This document shows positions 23,101 to 35,100 of a stretch of 64,000 nucleotides of DNA, one piece after another. This DNA is from Bathymodiolus brooksi (Eukaryota > Mollusca > Bivalvia > Mytilida > Modiolidae): contig OY804579.1 in the NCBI GenBank assembly GCA_963680875.1, positions 49,440,536-49,504,535 on the forward strand, read 5' to 3'. The notes below the pieces were generated by a model that made no database searches, was not told where the DNA came from, and saw only the letters and a program-made list of their open reading frames with translations. The position numbers were made by a program, and so were the translations under genes. Every line of letters starts with the position of its first letter. The stretch's first letter is position 1.

Positions 23101-25520
23101 TAAACATACTAAAACTAGAAGTGTAAACATACTAAAACTAGAAGTGTAAACATACAAAACTAGAAGTGTAAATATACTAAAACTAGAAGTGTAAACATAC
23201 TAAGACTAGAAGTGTAAACATACAAAACTAGAAGTGTAAACATACTAAAACTAGAAGTGTAAACATACAAAACTAGAAGTGTAAACATACTAAAACTAGA
23301 ACTGTAAACATACTAAAGCTAGAAGTGTAAACATACTAAAACTAGAAGTGTAAACATACAAAACTAGAAGTGTAAACATACAAAACTAGAAGTGTAAACA
23401 TACTAAAACTAGAAGTGTAAACATACTAAAACTAGAAGTGTAAACATACAAAACTAGAAGTGTAAATATACTAAAACTAGAAGTGTAAACATACTAAAAC
23501 TAGAAGTGTAAACATACTAAAACTAGAAGTGTAAACATACTAAAACTAAGTGTAAACATACAAAACTAGAAGTGTAAACATACTAAAACTAGAAGTGTAA
23601 ACATACTAAAACTAGAAGTGTAAACATACTAAAACTAGAAGTGTAAACATACAAAACTAGAACTGTTAACATACTAAAACTTGAAGTGTAAACATAATAA
23701 AACTAGAAGTGTAAACATACAAAACTAGAAGAGTAAACATACTAAAACTAGAAGTGTAAACATACAAAACTAGAACTGTAAACATACTAAAACTAGAAGT
23801 GTAAACGTACTAAAACTAGAAGTGAAAACATACAAAACTAGAACTGTAAACATACAAAACTAGAACTGTAAACATACTAAAACTAGAAGTGTAAACATAC
23901 TAAAACTAGAAGTGTAAACATACAAAACTAAAAGTGTAAACATACTAAAACTAGAAGTGTAAACATACAAAACTAGAAGTGTAAACATACAAAACTAGAA
24001 GTGTAAACATACAAAACTAGAAGTGTAAACATACAAAACTAGAACTGTAAACATACTAAAACTAGAAGTGTAAACATACAAAACTAGAAGTGTAAACATA
24101 CTAAAACTAGAAGTGTAAACATACAAAACTAGAAGTGTAAACATACAAAACTAGAAGTATAAACATACAAAACTAGAAGTGTAAACATACTAAAACTAGA
24201 AGTGTAAACATACAAAACTAGAAGTGTAAACATACAAAACTAGAAGTGTAAACATACTAAAACTAGAAGTGTAAACATACTAAAACTAGAAGTGTAAACA
24301 TACAAAACTAGAAGTGTAAACATACAAAACTAGAAGTGTAAACATACAAAACTAGAAGTGTAAACATACTAAAACTAGAAGTGTAAACATACAAAACTAG
24401 AAGTGTAAACATACAAAACTAGAAGTGTAAACATACAAAAGTAGAAGTATAAACATACTAAAACTAGAAGTGTAAACATACTAAAACTAGAAGTGTAAAC
24501 ATACAAAACTAGAAGTGTAAACATACAAAACTAGAAGTGTAAACATACCAAACTAGAACTGTAAACATACTAAAACTAGAAGTGTAAACATACTAATACT
24601 AGAAGTGTAAACATACAAAACTAGAAGTGTAAACATACTAAAACTAGAAGTGTAAATATACAAAACTAGAAGTGTAAACATACAAAACTAGAAGTGTAAA
24701 CATACTAAAACTAGAAGTGTAAACATACAAAACTAGAAGTGTAAACATACAAAACTAGAAGTGTAAACATACAAAACTAGAAGTGTAAACATACAAAACT
24801 AGAACTGTAAACATACTAAAACTAGAAGTGTAAACATACAAAACTAGAAGTGTAAATATACAAAACTAGGAGTGTAAACATACTAAAACTAGAAGTGTAA
24901 ACATACTAAAACTAGAAGGGTAAACATACAAAACTAAAAGTGTAAATATGCAAAAACTGGAACTGTAAACATACTAAAACTAGAAGTGTAAACATACTAA
25001 AACTAGAAGTGTAAACATACAAAACTAGAAGTGTAAACATACTACAACTAGAAGTGTAAACATACTAAAACTAGAAGTGTAAACATACAAAACTAGAAGT
25101 GTAAACATACTAAAACTAGAAGTGTAAACATACTAAAACTAGAACTGTAAACATACTAAAACTAGAAGTGTAAACATACTAAAACTAGAAGTGTAAACAT
25201 ACAAAACTAGAAGTGTAAACATACTAAAACTAGAAGTGTAAACATACAAAGCTAGAAGTGTAAACATACAAAACTAGAAGTGTAAACATACAAAACTAGA
25301 AGTGTAAACATACAAAACTAGAACTGTAAACATACTAAAACTAGAAGTGTAAACATACAAAACTAGAAGTGTAAATATACAAAACTAGAAGTGTAAACAC
25401 ACTAAAACTAGAAGTGTAAACATACAAAACTAGAAGTGTAAACACACTAAAACTAGAAGTGTAAACATACAAAACTAGAAGTGTAAACATACAAAACTAG
25501 AAGTGTAAACATACTAAAAC
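20129..25520. repeat. 22/23-bp minisatellite, about 240 copies
   Basis: The unit AAACTAGAAGTGTAAACATA comes as 22 bp (ATACAAAACTAG) or 23 bp (ATACTAAAACTAG), the two lengths interspersed along 5.4 kb. Point variants (GAACTGT, GAAGAGT, AAAGCTAG, GAAGGGT) recur at distances of about 1.78 kb (21531 and 23312; 21951 and 23730) and about 2.56 kb (near 22686 and 25246), which shows block duplication. It is rich in TAG/TAA on the plus strand and is not coding. Confidence 0.95.
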
Positions 25521-25632
25521 GTAGATATTAAATTTAGTGTTCTGGAATAACCTTCATTAGATACGTTCATAATGAAAAGATGCAAAGCCGAATAATTTCA
25601 AATTTAAAAAGACCAAAGAGCATATACTACAA

Positions 25633-25932
25633 TGTAGTAATTGACCCGGTAACTGGACTCGGATAATAACAAACTCGGACTCCACAAACTCGGACAATAG
25701 CAAACTCGGACCACCAATATTAGGAGATTTAAAATACGTGTGCAAACTCGGACCATGGAAACATTTATTATTTATAATATATAAAATTGGAATTTGTTTA
25801 CTTTTTATTTTAATGTTGATGTCTTTATATTTAGTTATATAAATAAAATATCTTTTTTAATCATAATTAGTATCTATTCTAATGGTCCGAGTTTGTTATG
25901 GTCCGAGATGTCATGGAGTCATTGACCCACTA
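25633..25932. mobile_element. Small foldback element with CAAACTCGGAC words in its ends
   Basis: The left end carries GTAGTAATTGACCCGG, then ACTCGGATAATAACAAACTC. The complement of the right end carries GTAGTGGGTCAATGACTCC, then TCGGACCATAACAAACTCGG. CAAACTCGGAC is repeated at least four times in the left half and once inverted in the right. The AT-rich middle has no ORF. Same design as the 11825 element, with a different word. Confidence 0.6.
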
Positions 25933-25966
25933 CCTACATTGAGTCCGTCGTGGTCGTGATCGCAAT

Positions 25967-26645
25967 TCAATTCAATTCAATATTTTATTAAAGTCTCATC
26001 TCTTAAACATAATATTTGTACAATAAAAGATATTAAAAGTACATACAGATATATATTAAGAGCCATTCAATTTAGAATTATAAGAGACTATATACATTTA
26101 AATAACTTCATAATAACATAAAAACTACAATTGATGTACATATATCAGAAAGGAAGAACTATTTACAGTATGAACTATTTCTACGTCTTTTTAAAATTTG
26201 TAAACAAAAACAATATGTTCTCTTCATTATTAAAAGACATAAAATCAACGGTATAACTTTTTGCAACATTAAATAAATTTTCTCTAAAATCATTATAAAA
26301 TGGACAGTTTAAAAGTACATGTGTTTCATCCTCTACAAAATCACTAAAAAAACAACAAATTCGTTCTTCAATTCTCAAATTTTCAAATCGACCCGTTTCT
26401 ATTCTAAGTGGTGCAACTCCACATCTAAATTTAGCGAATGCACTCCGGTGTGAAAATGGCAAAGCTATTTTACAATAAATTTCTGTTTCAAAACTATTTT
26501 TAAAAAGTCGATACGTTCTGAGTTTATTTCCTCCTCTACACTATTAACAACAAAAGTAGTATCAACATTTTCTAAAATATTACAAAAGGGACTTAAATTA
26601 AGATCACAGAAGGTTTTATTAAAAAAAAATCAAATTCTTGACACA
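25967..26645 (-). mobile_element. Non-LTR retrotransposon 3' fragment
   Basis: The minus strand encodes the C-terminal region after the reverse transcriptase: GNKLRTYRLFKNSFETEIYC, LPFSHRSAFAKFRCG, VAPLRIETGRFENLRIEERI and VEDETHVLLNCPFYNDFREN. This is the usual pattern of CR1/RTE-like elements (RxG..PL.IETGR, ER.C..C, .EDE.H.L..CP.Y). The frame is open for about 26183-26535, with stops further 5'. It ends in a short TTGAA-type repeat tail near 25970. Confidence 0.8.
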
Positions 26646-26904
26646 TTTATGACTTAGGCTCATGCAATTTGACCATACGAAAACCTTTCTAATCAGAAGT
26701 CATATTATTAAGTCAACACCATAGACGTATAATGCATTTCCATTGTTTATGAAAAAAAGGTAGCCATCCCATATCTCCGGTGACTGCCGCGTTTGGTGTA
26801 TATTTGCCAACCCCCAAGAAAAATCGACAGGCTCTGTTATGTATAGCGTTAATACAAGATACATTTTATACCCCCAAATACTTGCCCCGTATCCTATTAT
26901 GGGG

Positions 26905-27125
26905 GACACTAAACTGTCGCTTGGTAGATGCATTTACAATCAGTGTGTCACCACTAACGTTGTGATTTCGAATCCCGCTCATGTCGAGGCGTACTCGATA
27001 CAACATTATGTGATCAAGTTTGTCAGTGACTTGCGACAGGTCGGTGATTTCCTCCAGGTACTACAGTTTCCTCCACCAATAAAACTGAATGCCGTGATAT
27101 AACTGAAATACCGTTGAAAGTAGCG
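26905..27125 (+). mobile_element. SINE, diverged subfamily
   Basis: A tRNA-like head with a box-B-like TTTCGAATCCCGC (26966) precedes ACTTGCGACAGGTCGGTGAT, TTTCCTCCACCAATAAAACT and GTGATATAACTGAAATACCG, ending TTGAAAGTAGCGAC. It runs directly into the 27-bp array. Confidence 0.65.
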
Positions 27126-27129
27126 ACAA

Positions 27130-27752
27130 AAACCCTAACTCCTTGTATCCCAGAAACAACCCTAACTCCTTGTATCCCAGAAACAACCCTAACTCCTTGT
27201 ATCCCAGAAACAACACTAACTCATTGTATCCCAGAAACAACCCTAACTCCTTGTATCCCAGAAACAACCCTAACTCCTTGTATCCCAGAAACAACCCTAA
27301 CTCCTTGTATCCCAGAAACAACCCTAACTCCTTGTATCCCAGAAACAACCCTAACTCCTTGTATCCCAGAAATAACCCTAACTCCTTGTATCCCAGAAAC
27401 AGCCCTAACTCCTTGTATCCTAGAAACAACCCTAACCCCTTGTATCCCAGAAACAACCCTAACTCCTTGTATCCCAGAAACAACCCTAACTCCTTGTATC
27501 CCAGAAACAACCCTAACTCTTTGTATCCTAGAAATAACCCTAACTCCTTGTATCACAGAAACAACCCTAACTCCTTGTATCCCAGAAACAACTCTAACTC
27601 CTTGTATCCCAGAAACAACCCTAACTCCTTGTATCCCAGAAACAACCCTAACTCCTTATATCCCAGAAACAACCCTAACTCCTTGTATCCCAGAAACAAC
27701 CCTAACTCCTTGTATCCTAGAAGCAACCCTAACTCCTTGTATCCTAGAAACG
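27130..27752. repeat. 27-bp tandem array, about 23 copies
   Basis: The unit is ACCCTAACTCCTTGTATCCC plus AGAAACA. Because 27 is divisible by 3, the array is open in several frames on both strands (for example LTPCIPETT on plus, GLFLGYKEL on minus), but there is no start context, signal or flanking coding sequence. It begins exactly at the end of a SINE. Confidence 0.95.
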
Positions 27753-27955
27753 CCTCGTTTTAATTTGATATCTACCTTTTTTATTATAGCGATGAATTTA
27801 TTTATAATGTGAAAATAATTAAATGATACAAGTAAGACTGCTGTGGCCAATTTGCTTTAGACAATGTTTTTCAATATTTTAAAACAAATCTACGTTTTTG
27901 CTGTCAAAAATATATAATTATTATCTAATTAGAGCTATTAATTACAAGTACTTAC

Positions 27956-29182
27956 TGTCTTTTATTCTTGTATCTATATTATTATTACGTCGATTTATGT
28001 AAATTCCAAACAGACTTAGCATATCGTTAACTGTCATCTTCATAAGATCAACTATGCCAACCGAATCTGGCTTCAGTTTTTGTTCTTTCCTGACATGTGA
28101 GATACTATGGTTCAGAACTGCTGCAAATATCGTGAGTAGCGTAAATATAATACAGAAAGCATACACAAAGAAATATAATTCCGCAAACATTGGCGCTGCT
28201 CGCATCATATGGTCGAAACTATTCCGTCCAATCAGAGTATTTGTCAAAGTACCAAAAGTAATGAAAATATTTCGATACTCGTACACCATGCTCCCAAAAA
28301 GAAGGTATCCCAGTAGTGCAAAACCAACAAGCCCAATGAATAACAAGATAGAAATGCGACATATTTCTCCACCACCGTGATATAATATGTCTGCCAGTGC
28401 TGTCATTCGCTTGTTGTAATCAAGAGCACTCATTATTCTTAGCATCGAGATAAAGACCAGAAATCCTAAAATGACATTGAACACGTATTCCCAAATAACA
28501 ACGTGTTGAAAATTGATGAACATATCCTTATTATTATAATATAAGTTAAGGGCTTCCTTTGTGTAAATGAACTTCCCTGTCCACACAGCTATTCCCGAGT
28601 ATCCAAAAACACAAATAAAAAAATCTATGAAGTTCCAGAAGGATTTCCAATATTTACATTTTTGACTTTTCATATTTTTGATTGTAACTTTTGTCCGGTA
28701 AATCAAGATAATAGTAAACAAGACATACAATAATATGGAAAATAAAAATGTTGCATCAGTAAATAATGATGGCTTAAAACACTGAGTATCTACCCAGTTT
28801 GTTCCTCCTCCTGTTTCCAAAAATTCTGCCAGAAATATTGAGTAACAAAGTAAATTAATATTAGCATTATAGATAGTAAATTCCACGAAAACAGCCCGAG
28901 TTAAGCGATCTATCCAACTATTCTCAACTAACTGACTAAACATTGCCAGTGTATTTTCTTTCGTATTGTCAAGTTTTTGTATGTAGCCACCTCCACTGTA
29001 CGTATTATAATGACCAGCAATGGGTATTCCCCAGATATCTTCAGCTGATGTATACGTCCAAGCACCGGTGGTCAATGACTTTGTACATCCAACACAAAGC
29101 TCAGACTTATCTTCGTTACTGGTATCAAACATTCTCCCACAAAAATGGCCACCCATATTTTCCAATGAACCATAACAGACAT
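27956..29182 (-). CDS. Polycystin exon: polycystin domain and channel module
   Basis: Acceptor TATTATTTCAG, donor GTAAGT (27955-27954); 1227 bp, phase 1-1. It begins VCYGSLENMGGHFCGRMFD, then the signature WTYTSAEDIWGIPIAGHYNT YSGGGYIQKL and WIDRLTRAVFVEFTIYNAN, and five membrane segments: near FLFSILLYVLFTIILIY, WNFIDFFICVFGYSGIAVW, YVFNVILGFLVFISMLRI, ISILLFIGLVGFALLGYLLF and FFVYAFCIIFTLLTIFAAVL. The pore loop reads FGTLTNTLIGRNSFDHM. After the last TM comes a basic tail (NHSISHVRKEQKLKPDS). The frame ends in TAA at 27942, but the consensus donor suggests one more exon, which I could not find. Confidence 0.96.
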
Positions 29183-32100
29183 CTGAAATAATAGAACGAA
29201 TACAGTGACACCTGTTTAAACCGAACCATGTACAAGCCGGAATCCAGTATATACAGAACATTAAACCAAGTCCTAATGTAGGAAATCGTTGTTGACATAA
29301 CCTGTATAAACCGAACACCTGTCTATTCCGAACACATAGACTGGTCCCAATGATGTTCGGTTTAGACAGGTTTTACTGTATATCCATTATACATATCATA
29401 TTTTCTATCATTTGTTGCTATTTGCATAGCCGTGTGTGATCCAATTATCAAGAGGGGAAGGTTCGGATTCCATTAACCGGTTTAAACCCGCCACATTTTT
29501 GTGCATATCCCAAGGAACTGGAAGGACCTGGGTTCTCAATGCCATATGTCGTGATCCTTTTCATGTTCAATGATTTGAGGTGAGATGTGGTTTTTCGTTT
29601 TTTTGTTGATGGTTGAACCACCACATTCGCTTCATAATATTAATTTTATAATCGTAATTTTTGCATACCCAAAATTTTTGTCGTAAATGATTTGGTTAAG
29701 CCGTCATTAAAGTTATGCTGCAAAAGATACGATTTGTGTTCTTCTTTTTTTTGGACAAAAAGAACCAAAACTATCGTTATCGGAATTATTGTCCATGATG
29801 ACAAGAATTCAATTTAACCCGACTCTATTCATATGACCTTCTATGTGAACCCGTCTTGAGCATGCGCACTGTTTAGAAACAATAAACAACATGTGGTTCT
29901 TGGGCAAAAGAGAAGTGTCAATGCGTGGAAGAAAGCGGACTTTGACGGATTCAGAGAGAAAGAGGAATAGAAGTGCAGTATCTTCCAAATGGAACAAATG
30001 CAGGATATATGTAAGGGATCAGTTGGACCGTTGGAACGAACTGAAGGATATGCTACGCGTCCAAACTCACGCTGAAGTAGCAAAGATTGTGCTTGATAAG
30101 TAAGCCGAGGCATGTTGCCTTCTTTTCTCAATCGTTTTTCATATTTTATGAATTTATGATGATGCCTATGATCATTTTTGGTAGATATTATTCAATATAT
30201 GTAATTTTGCAGCTGGCAACAGTAAATTATTGTCAATGAGTAGCATAAAACGGCCGTATTTGCGAGGTAAACAAACAGACATGCTGCAGAATCCGGGCTA
30301 CTGGCATTAACATAAATAAAAATAGATTTGGCCTCGCTCAGATCAGTGCATAATTAATTAGCTTCCAGTAACGATGGTCAGCTTTTTTAAATCGGAAAAA
30401 CAACATTTCGTAGCGTATTCGCCAATAATTCGGTGTTTAATCTTCATTTTATGAAGGTCAGTACGGAAAACGACAATAATTTTGGGTATGAAAAAATTAC
30501 GATTGTGGTAGACAATATGCCTTTAACATTTGTAAAATTAGAATTTCGTACTTCATTTGAAAAATTGCTCAACAAGAAATAAAAATATAGACGTACCTTT
30601 CTTGACCCTAACTTGACGCATTCTTACAAGTCCAATTTTTGCGTTCGTCAGATCTTGAATGAAAAATTTGTCTCTAATACTAATGGACTGTCCATTGTAA
30701 CCTGATGTTGGGTAAAACATCGGGAACAATTTATTCCTACACCAGGATATGAATAACTCCGGACTTATAACCTGAAATATAGCGAAGTAAATTTTCGACT
30801 AAACTCATTGAATACACATTTGTGATTGTTGATTAAAACTATTTATATAATGTAGAGTTAGAATACTATTAGAAACAATGTGATAAGACAAAAATAGCAC
30901 ACAGATTAAAACTGTCAGCATCGGCTAACGGATAAGATATGTACGTACTATCATAAGACGAATGCAGATTATCATAAGTCAGATCATATTTTATAGGTAC
31001 GAACTAGGTACCGGTATATTGCTTACTAGAGTATAACCAGAAAAATAAACACCGTTCATTTAATATTTTAGTACCCTTCATTGGACGTTCTTTTCTACTG
31101 AATAACCCTTTGTTAATTGAATTTCATTTAAAACAACAATATTTGTGCACGATGGTAACACACTTGATGCATTGCAAGTTAACCGTTATGGAGTATCTGT
31201 GTCACAAATGACCACGGAAATGTTCCGTTTGTCCTAATCACAATCGGATCCTTTCCTCATTCATGGCTTATCACCGGGTTTATAACAATAGTAACACGAC
31301 GAGTGTTACACGTGGAGCAGGAACTGCTTTCCCTTCCGGAGCACCTGAGTTCATCCTCGGTTTCAAGTTTCGTTCGTGTTGCTCGATCTTTGGTTTTCTG
31401 TGTAATGTTTTGTGGATCATTGTTTTGTCCCTCTGTCCCTTTTCCTTTGGTCATTGTATTGTATGTCCTCTTTCATTGATGGCTTCTGATTACCACTTTG
31501 GTATCCTCCTCAAACTCTTCTTTTCTCTTTGTCCCTTTTTTGCTTGGTCATTGTATTGTCGGTCCTTCTTCGATTTACGGCCTCTGATTGCCGCTTTTGG
31601 TATGTTCAAACATTTTTTTGCAGCTTTATCAAAACTTACCTTTGAAAAACCAAGGTTATATTTACTAGATGTATAGAGATGATTTTCAATATGTGTCTTG
31701 ATGTAGAACGATCGTTGATCTCTATTTGTATAACTTATACTGAATAATATAAGTGCAAACAATATGTGTAATGCTAATTTCATGAAAGCTTCTTTAGCGA
31801 TCTTCTCTTTCTTCCGTTGACGTTTTCTCTCTTCCACGTGGTCTAATAATGCTGATTCAGTACTTGACAAAACTGCCAGTTTGAAATCTTTGATATGAAA
31901 CAAAATACAATATGAATTATATAACTGTTTCATTAATTCAACAAAGTCACTTTATATTGACATCCTTGATAATTCCACATGACAATTCATCCTTATCAGT
32001 ACATAACAATTATTAACTCTTAAATGCTACCATCATCATATTGTTACATTTGTCGATGGATTGTCTGTATGAACAGGCACATGACTACTACATGTAGCAA

Positions 32101-35100
32101 CAAACAGATCGTTGATACCCAAGCATAGCCACCTACACAAGGTAGGATATAGCTGAAACATTTCTGAAAGTGACAATAAAATCCAATGTCCCATCCCCAC
32201 CTATTAATTACAGGATAATCCAAGCTGTCTTCGGAAACACAATTTATGTTCTCCTGTGGATAGCCAGCAGGCATGATACCGTTAGCGAGTATTTAATTGG
32301 ATTGCTGTTTTAATATATATAACTAGATTTTTCAAAGGGCCCGGGTGGCTCAATGAGTTAGTTAGTTGGATTACCTAACAACTCATACAAGTCTATCACC
32401 AATACGGCGTGGGTTCGCGCCCGGCTTTGTAAATTACAAAAAAGGGTGCACTCGACTCGCCGCCGCAAGTGATACAGCTTACCAGTTGCTTGCCAATGGT
32501 CGGTGGTTTTCTCCGGGTACTCCGGTTTCTTCCACCACTAAAACTGGTCGCCATGATATAGCTGAAGTATTGCTGAAAGTGGCGTTAATCACCAAAAATC
32601 AAATCAATCTTAGATTTTTCAATACCTATGAAGGTTTCAGTCCTCTTTCCAGCATTATTCTTTGAGTATTGTTTGACAGATTCTAGGTCGACATGGATCT
32701 CTTGGTCGTCGTGCTGTCGTTGCAATATCATTGCTATCAGAAAAGCTATCACAAAGACCTGAAACGGAATAATCATTTCAAACAAGGATGTGCTATACAA
32801 ATTTAACATTGGGCGTTCTTATTTATATTATCACATTCTAGTTATAAACAATTACATACACACATATTATCTTAAATCAGACTTAGTTTACAAATTCATA
32901 TTTCTATGACGTAAATGCTACTCAAACAAGGCTACGTTGCTCGTATGTTGAAGTAATCGCTATAATAATTATACGGTCGACATCACGATTTGGTTAACCG
33001 TTACCAAATAACCATATCTTAAATGACATTGGATCTTTTATAGATTTGCATAGATTTTTTCTTTATTCTATCATCTATCTTCTAACACGTCGGGTATCTT
33101 ATAAGACGAAGGAACTGCTCTTCATTTGAGGGCATCTGTGTCCAACCTCCAGCCTTTGATGGGGACCGTGTTACTCGTCTTTTGAATTTTTTGTGTTGTG
33201 TTGTGTTTTTGTTCTCTGTTTGTCTTCGTCCTATGTCTTGTGTGTCCAATGTTGGTAGTGTATCTGGATTGTCCTTTCTTGATTGCCCCCTTTGTAAATT
33301 ACAAAAAAGGGTGCACTCGACTCGCAACCGCAAGTGATAAAGCTTACCAGTTGCTTGCCCGCCCATGGTCGGTGGTTCTCTCTGGCTTCCTCCACCACTA
33401 AAACTGGTCGCCATGATATAGCTGAAAGATTGCTGAAAGTGGCGTTAAACACAATAAATCTAATCTAATCTAATCAAAACTAAGGTTCTTCTCTCTCAGG
33501 CAAAGGTGACCATAGCGGATTTTGGCTACCTTATTTGGCTTTCCAATCTTTCGATTTTAAGGGTACCTGACGAAAGTTATTTCAGAAACACGTCGTGCAC
33601 ATTAAATTAGATATCTACGTTTTTATTACAAAGATTAACAGATTTAGATAAAAATGCCTGATATGATATTTCCAAACTACATGTACTAACCTTAGTAGGG
33701 TCAACGATGATAATGGATTCAACAAATGACATGAGAAAAGTTGTTAACCATTCTTCTGATTTAGACTGTCCCCATTCCATACTGTACAAGATCAGAAAGA
33801 ATGAAGATACCGCACACACCGTCAACAATATCATCCAGGCAACCTTCCTCATCCATGGTCCAAATTTGGCATATTCATGGTAAACAATTTCACCTTTATT
33901 TGTTTGTCGTTTTCGGAGATTGCGATTGTCATGCATTTTTGTGTCAGCATATTCTGTTTCAGAAAAGCCCTCTTGATCATCATATGACATCTTCCTTTTG
34001 TTGTATTTCTTGTCTGATTTATTGTCTTTGTCCATTACCTGTCGGAAATGCCGTCGAGTATTGCGGAACAGAAATGCCAACAGAAAAATAGGGGGAACTG
34101 TGATCACAGCTCCTACTATAGAGATATAGAATGCTCTAAGAGAGAATGACAGACGTCCAATTTTTACTGTATCCGGTGTCACCACATTCTCTGATTCTGT
34201 TTGAAAGAACATTGCATTTGATATCATCGTAAGTAGTAATAGCGTCATCAGACATGACAGACGTTGAACACGTGAGAAAGCACTGTGAGGCAGTCTAAGT
34301 ACTAGTGATAACCATAAATGGTTTTCTGTAAGACTGATTCTGGTCGTATGTGAAAAGGTTGTTTCAAAACTTGAATTATCACTGTTTAAGATGAGCACAA
34401 TTCGTTCAATCATCCCATCATCAAGATCCATTGCAAGCCAACGATCACATAGAAATATGTATCTGAAACAGATGAAAAATATATTTAGAAATAATTCGAA
34501 GAACAAAAAATCCACACTGTCGAAACTGTTCTTAAATCCAATTGCAAAATCTTAGAAAAAGCAAAATCGATACCTCTAGCATACAAATACATGACTTTAA
34601 TACAATAAAAGTGGAGGGGCTAAACTAGAAATCTTAGAGCTAAGCACCGCATAATTGCAATTGATAGTTTAAATTCGTGTCGTGAGTAAATCGTCCGTAT
34701 AAACTCGTGTTACTAGGTTACTTACAGCTGACAAAAGGAATCGTTTCAGAGATAATATGCTTCGGGCTATTCTTTAAAATGGAATTTAGCACGGAAGACA
34801 AATAAGAACTTTAACAATGTATAGTGTAAAATATTCATACAAGATGATAAATTCAGTATTAACATAGTGTAAGGATTTAAGCGGACATGTGATTAAAGCG
34901 TCAACATTTGTTCACGTTCTAGGTACATAAAGTATATCATGGTCGTATTTGAAATTTAGTATGTGTCAGTTCCTAGAACATAATTTACATTATCATATTA
35001 TTGAACCCAATTTTCAATTCCGCAGATCACTGACAATGGCTTGGAAAAAAGCTTAAACAGGAAAATGTCAAAAATTCCACCAATATCAACAAAACGAACA

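Noticed and set aside
20129..25520. Regular short repeats suggestive of a CRISPR array
   Set aside because: Repeats are directly head to tail with no spacers, in a eukaryotic context with introns, SINEs and Tc1 elements.
27085..27102. Acceptor-like CGGTATTTCAG on the minus strand in phase with the polycystin's open 3' end
   Set aside because: It is part of the SINE tail and would add only about 25 residues of repeat sequence. No support.
27130..27752. CCCTAAC words as an interstitial telomere
   Set aside because: The period is 27 bp with a fixed longer unit. The telomere-like hexamer is incidental.
27114..27812. Long open frames of 110-232 codons (LTPCIPETT, LFLGYKELG) across the 27-bp array
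   Set aside because: They exist only because the period is divisible by three and the unit lacks stops. Several frames on both strands are equally open.
28054..28380. 108-codon plus-strand ORF
   Set aside because: Antisense shadow of the polycystin channel exon.
31263..31676. 137-codon plus-strand ORF
   Set aside because: Lies in the dispersed repeat R1 and runs into the polycystin exon in antisense. Composition F/C/L-rich, as expected from T-rich repeat.
32044..32274. 76-codon minus-strand ORF (GYPQENINCVSEDSLDYP) as an extra polycystin exon
   Set aside because: No polycystin similarity. The neighbouring exons 32758-32626 and 31872-31640 join in phase without it, and it contains a SINE tail fragment.
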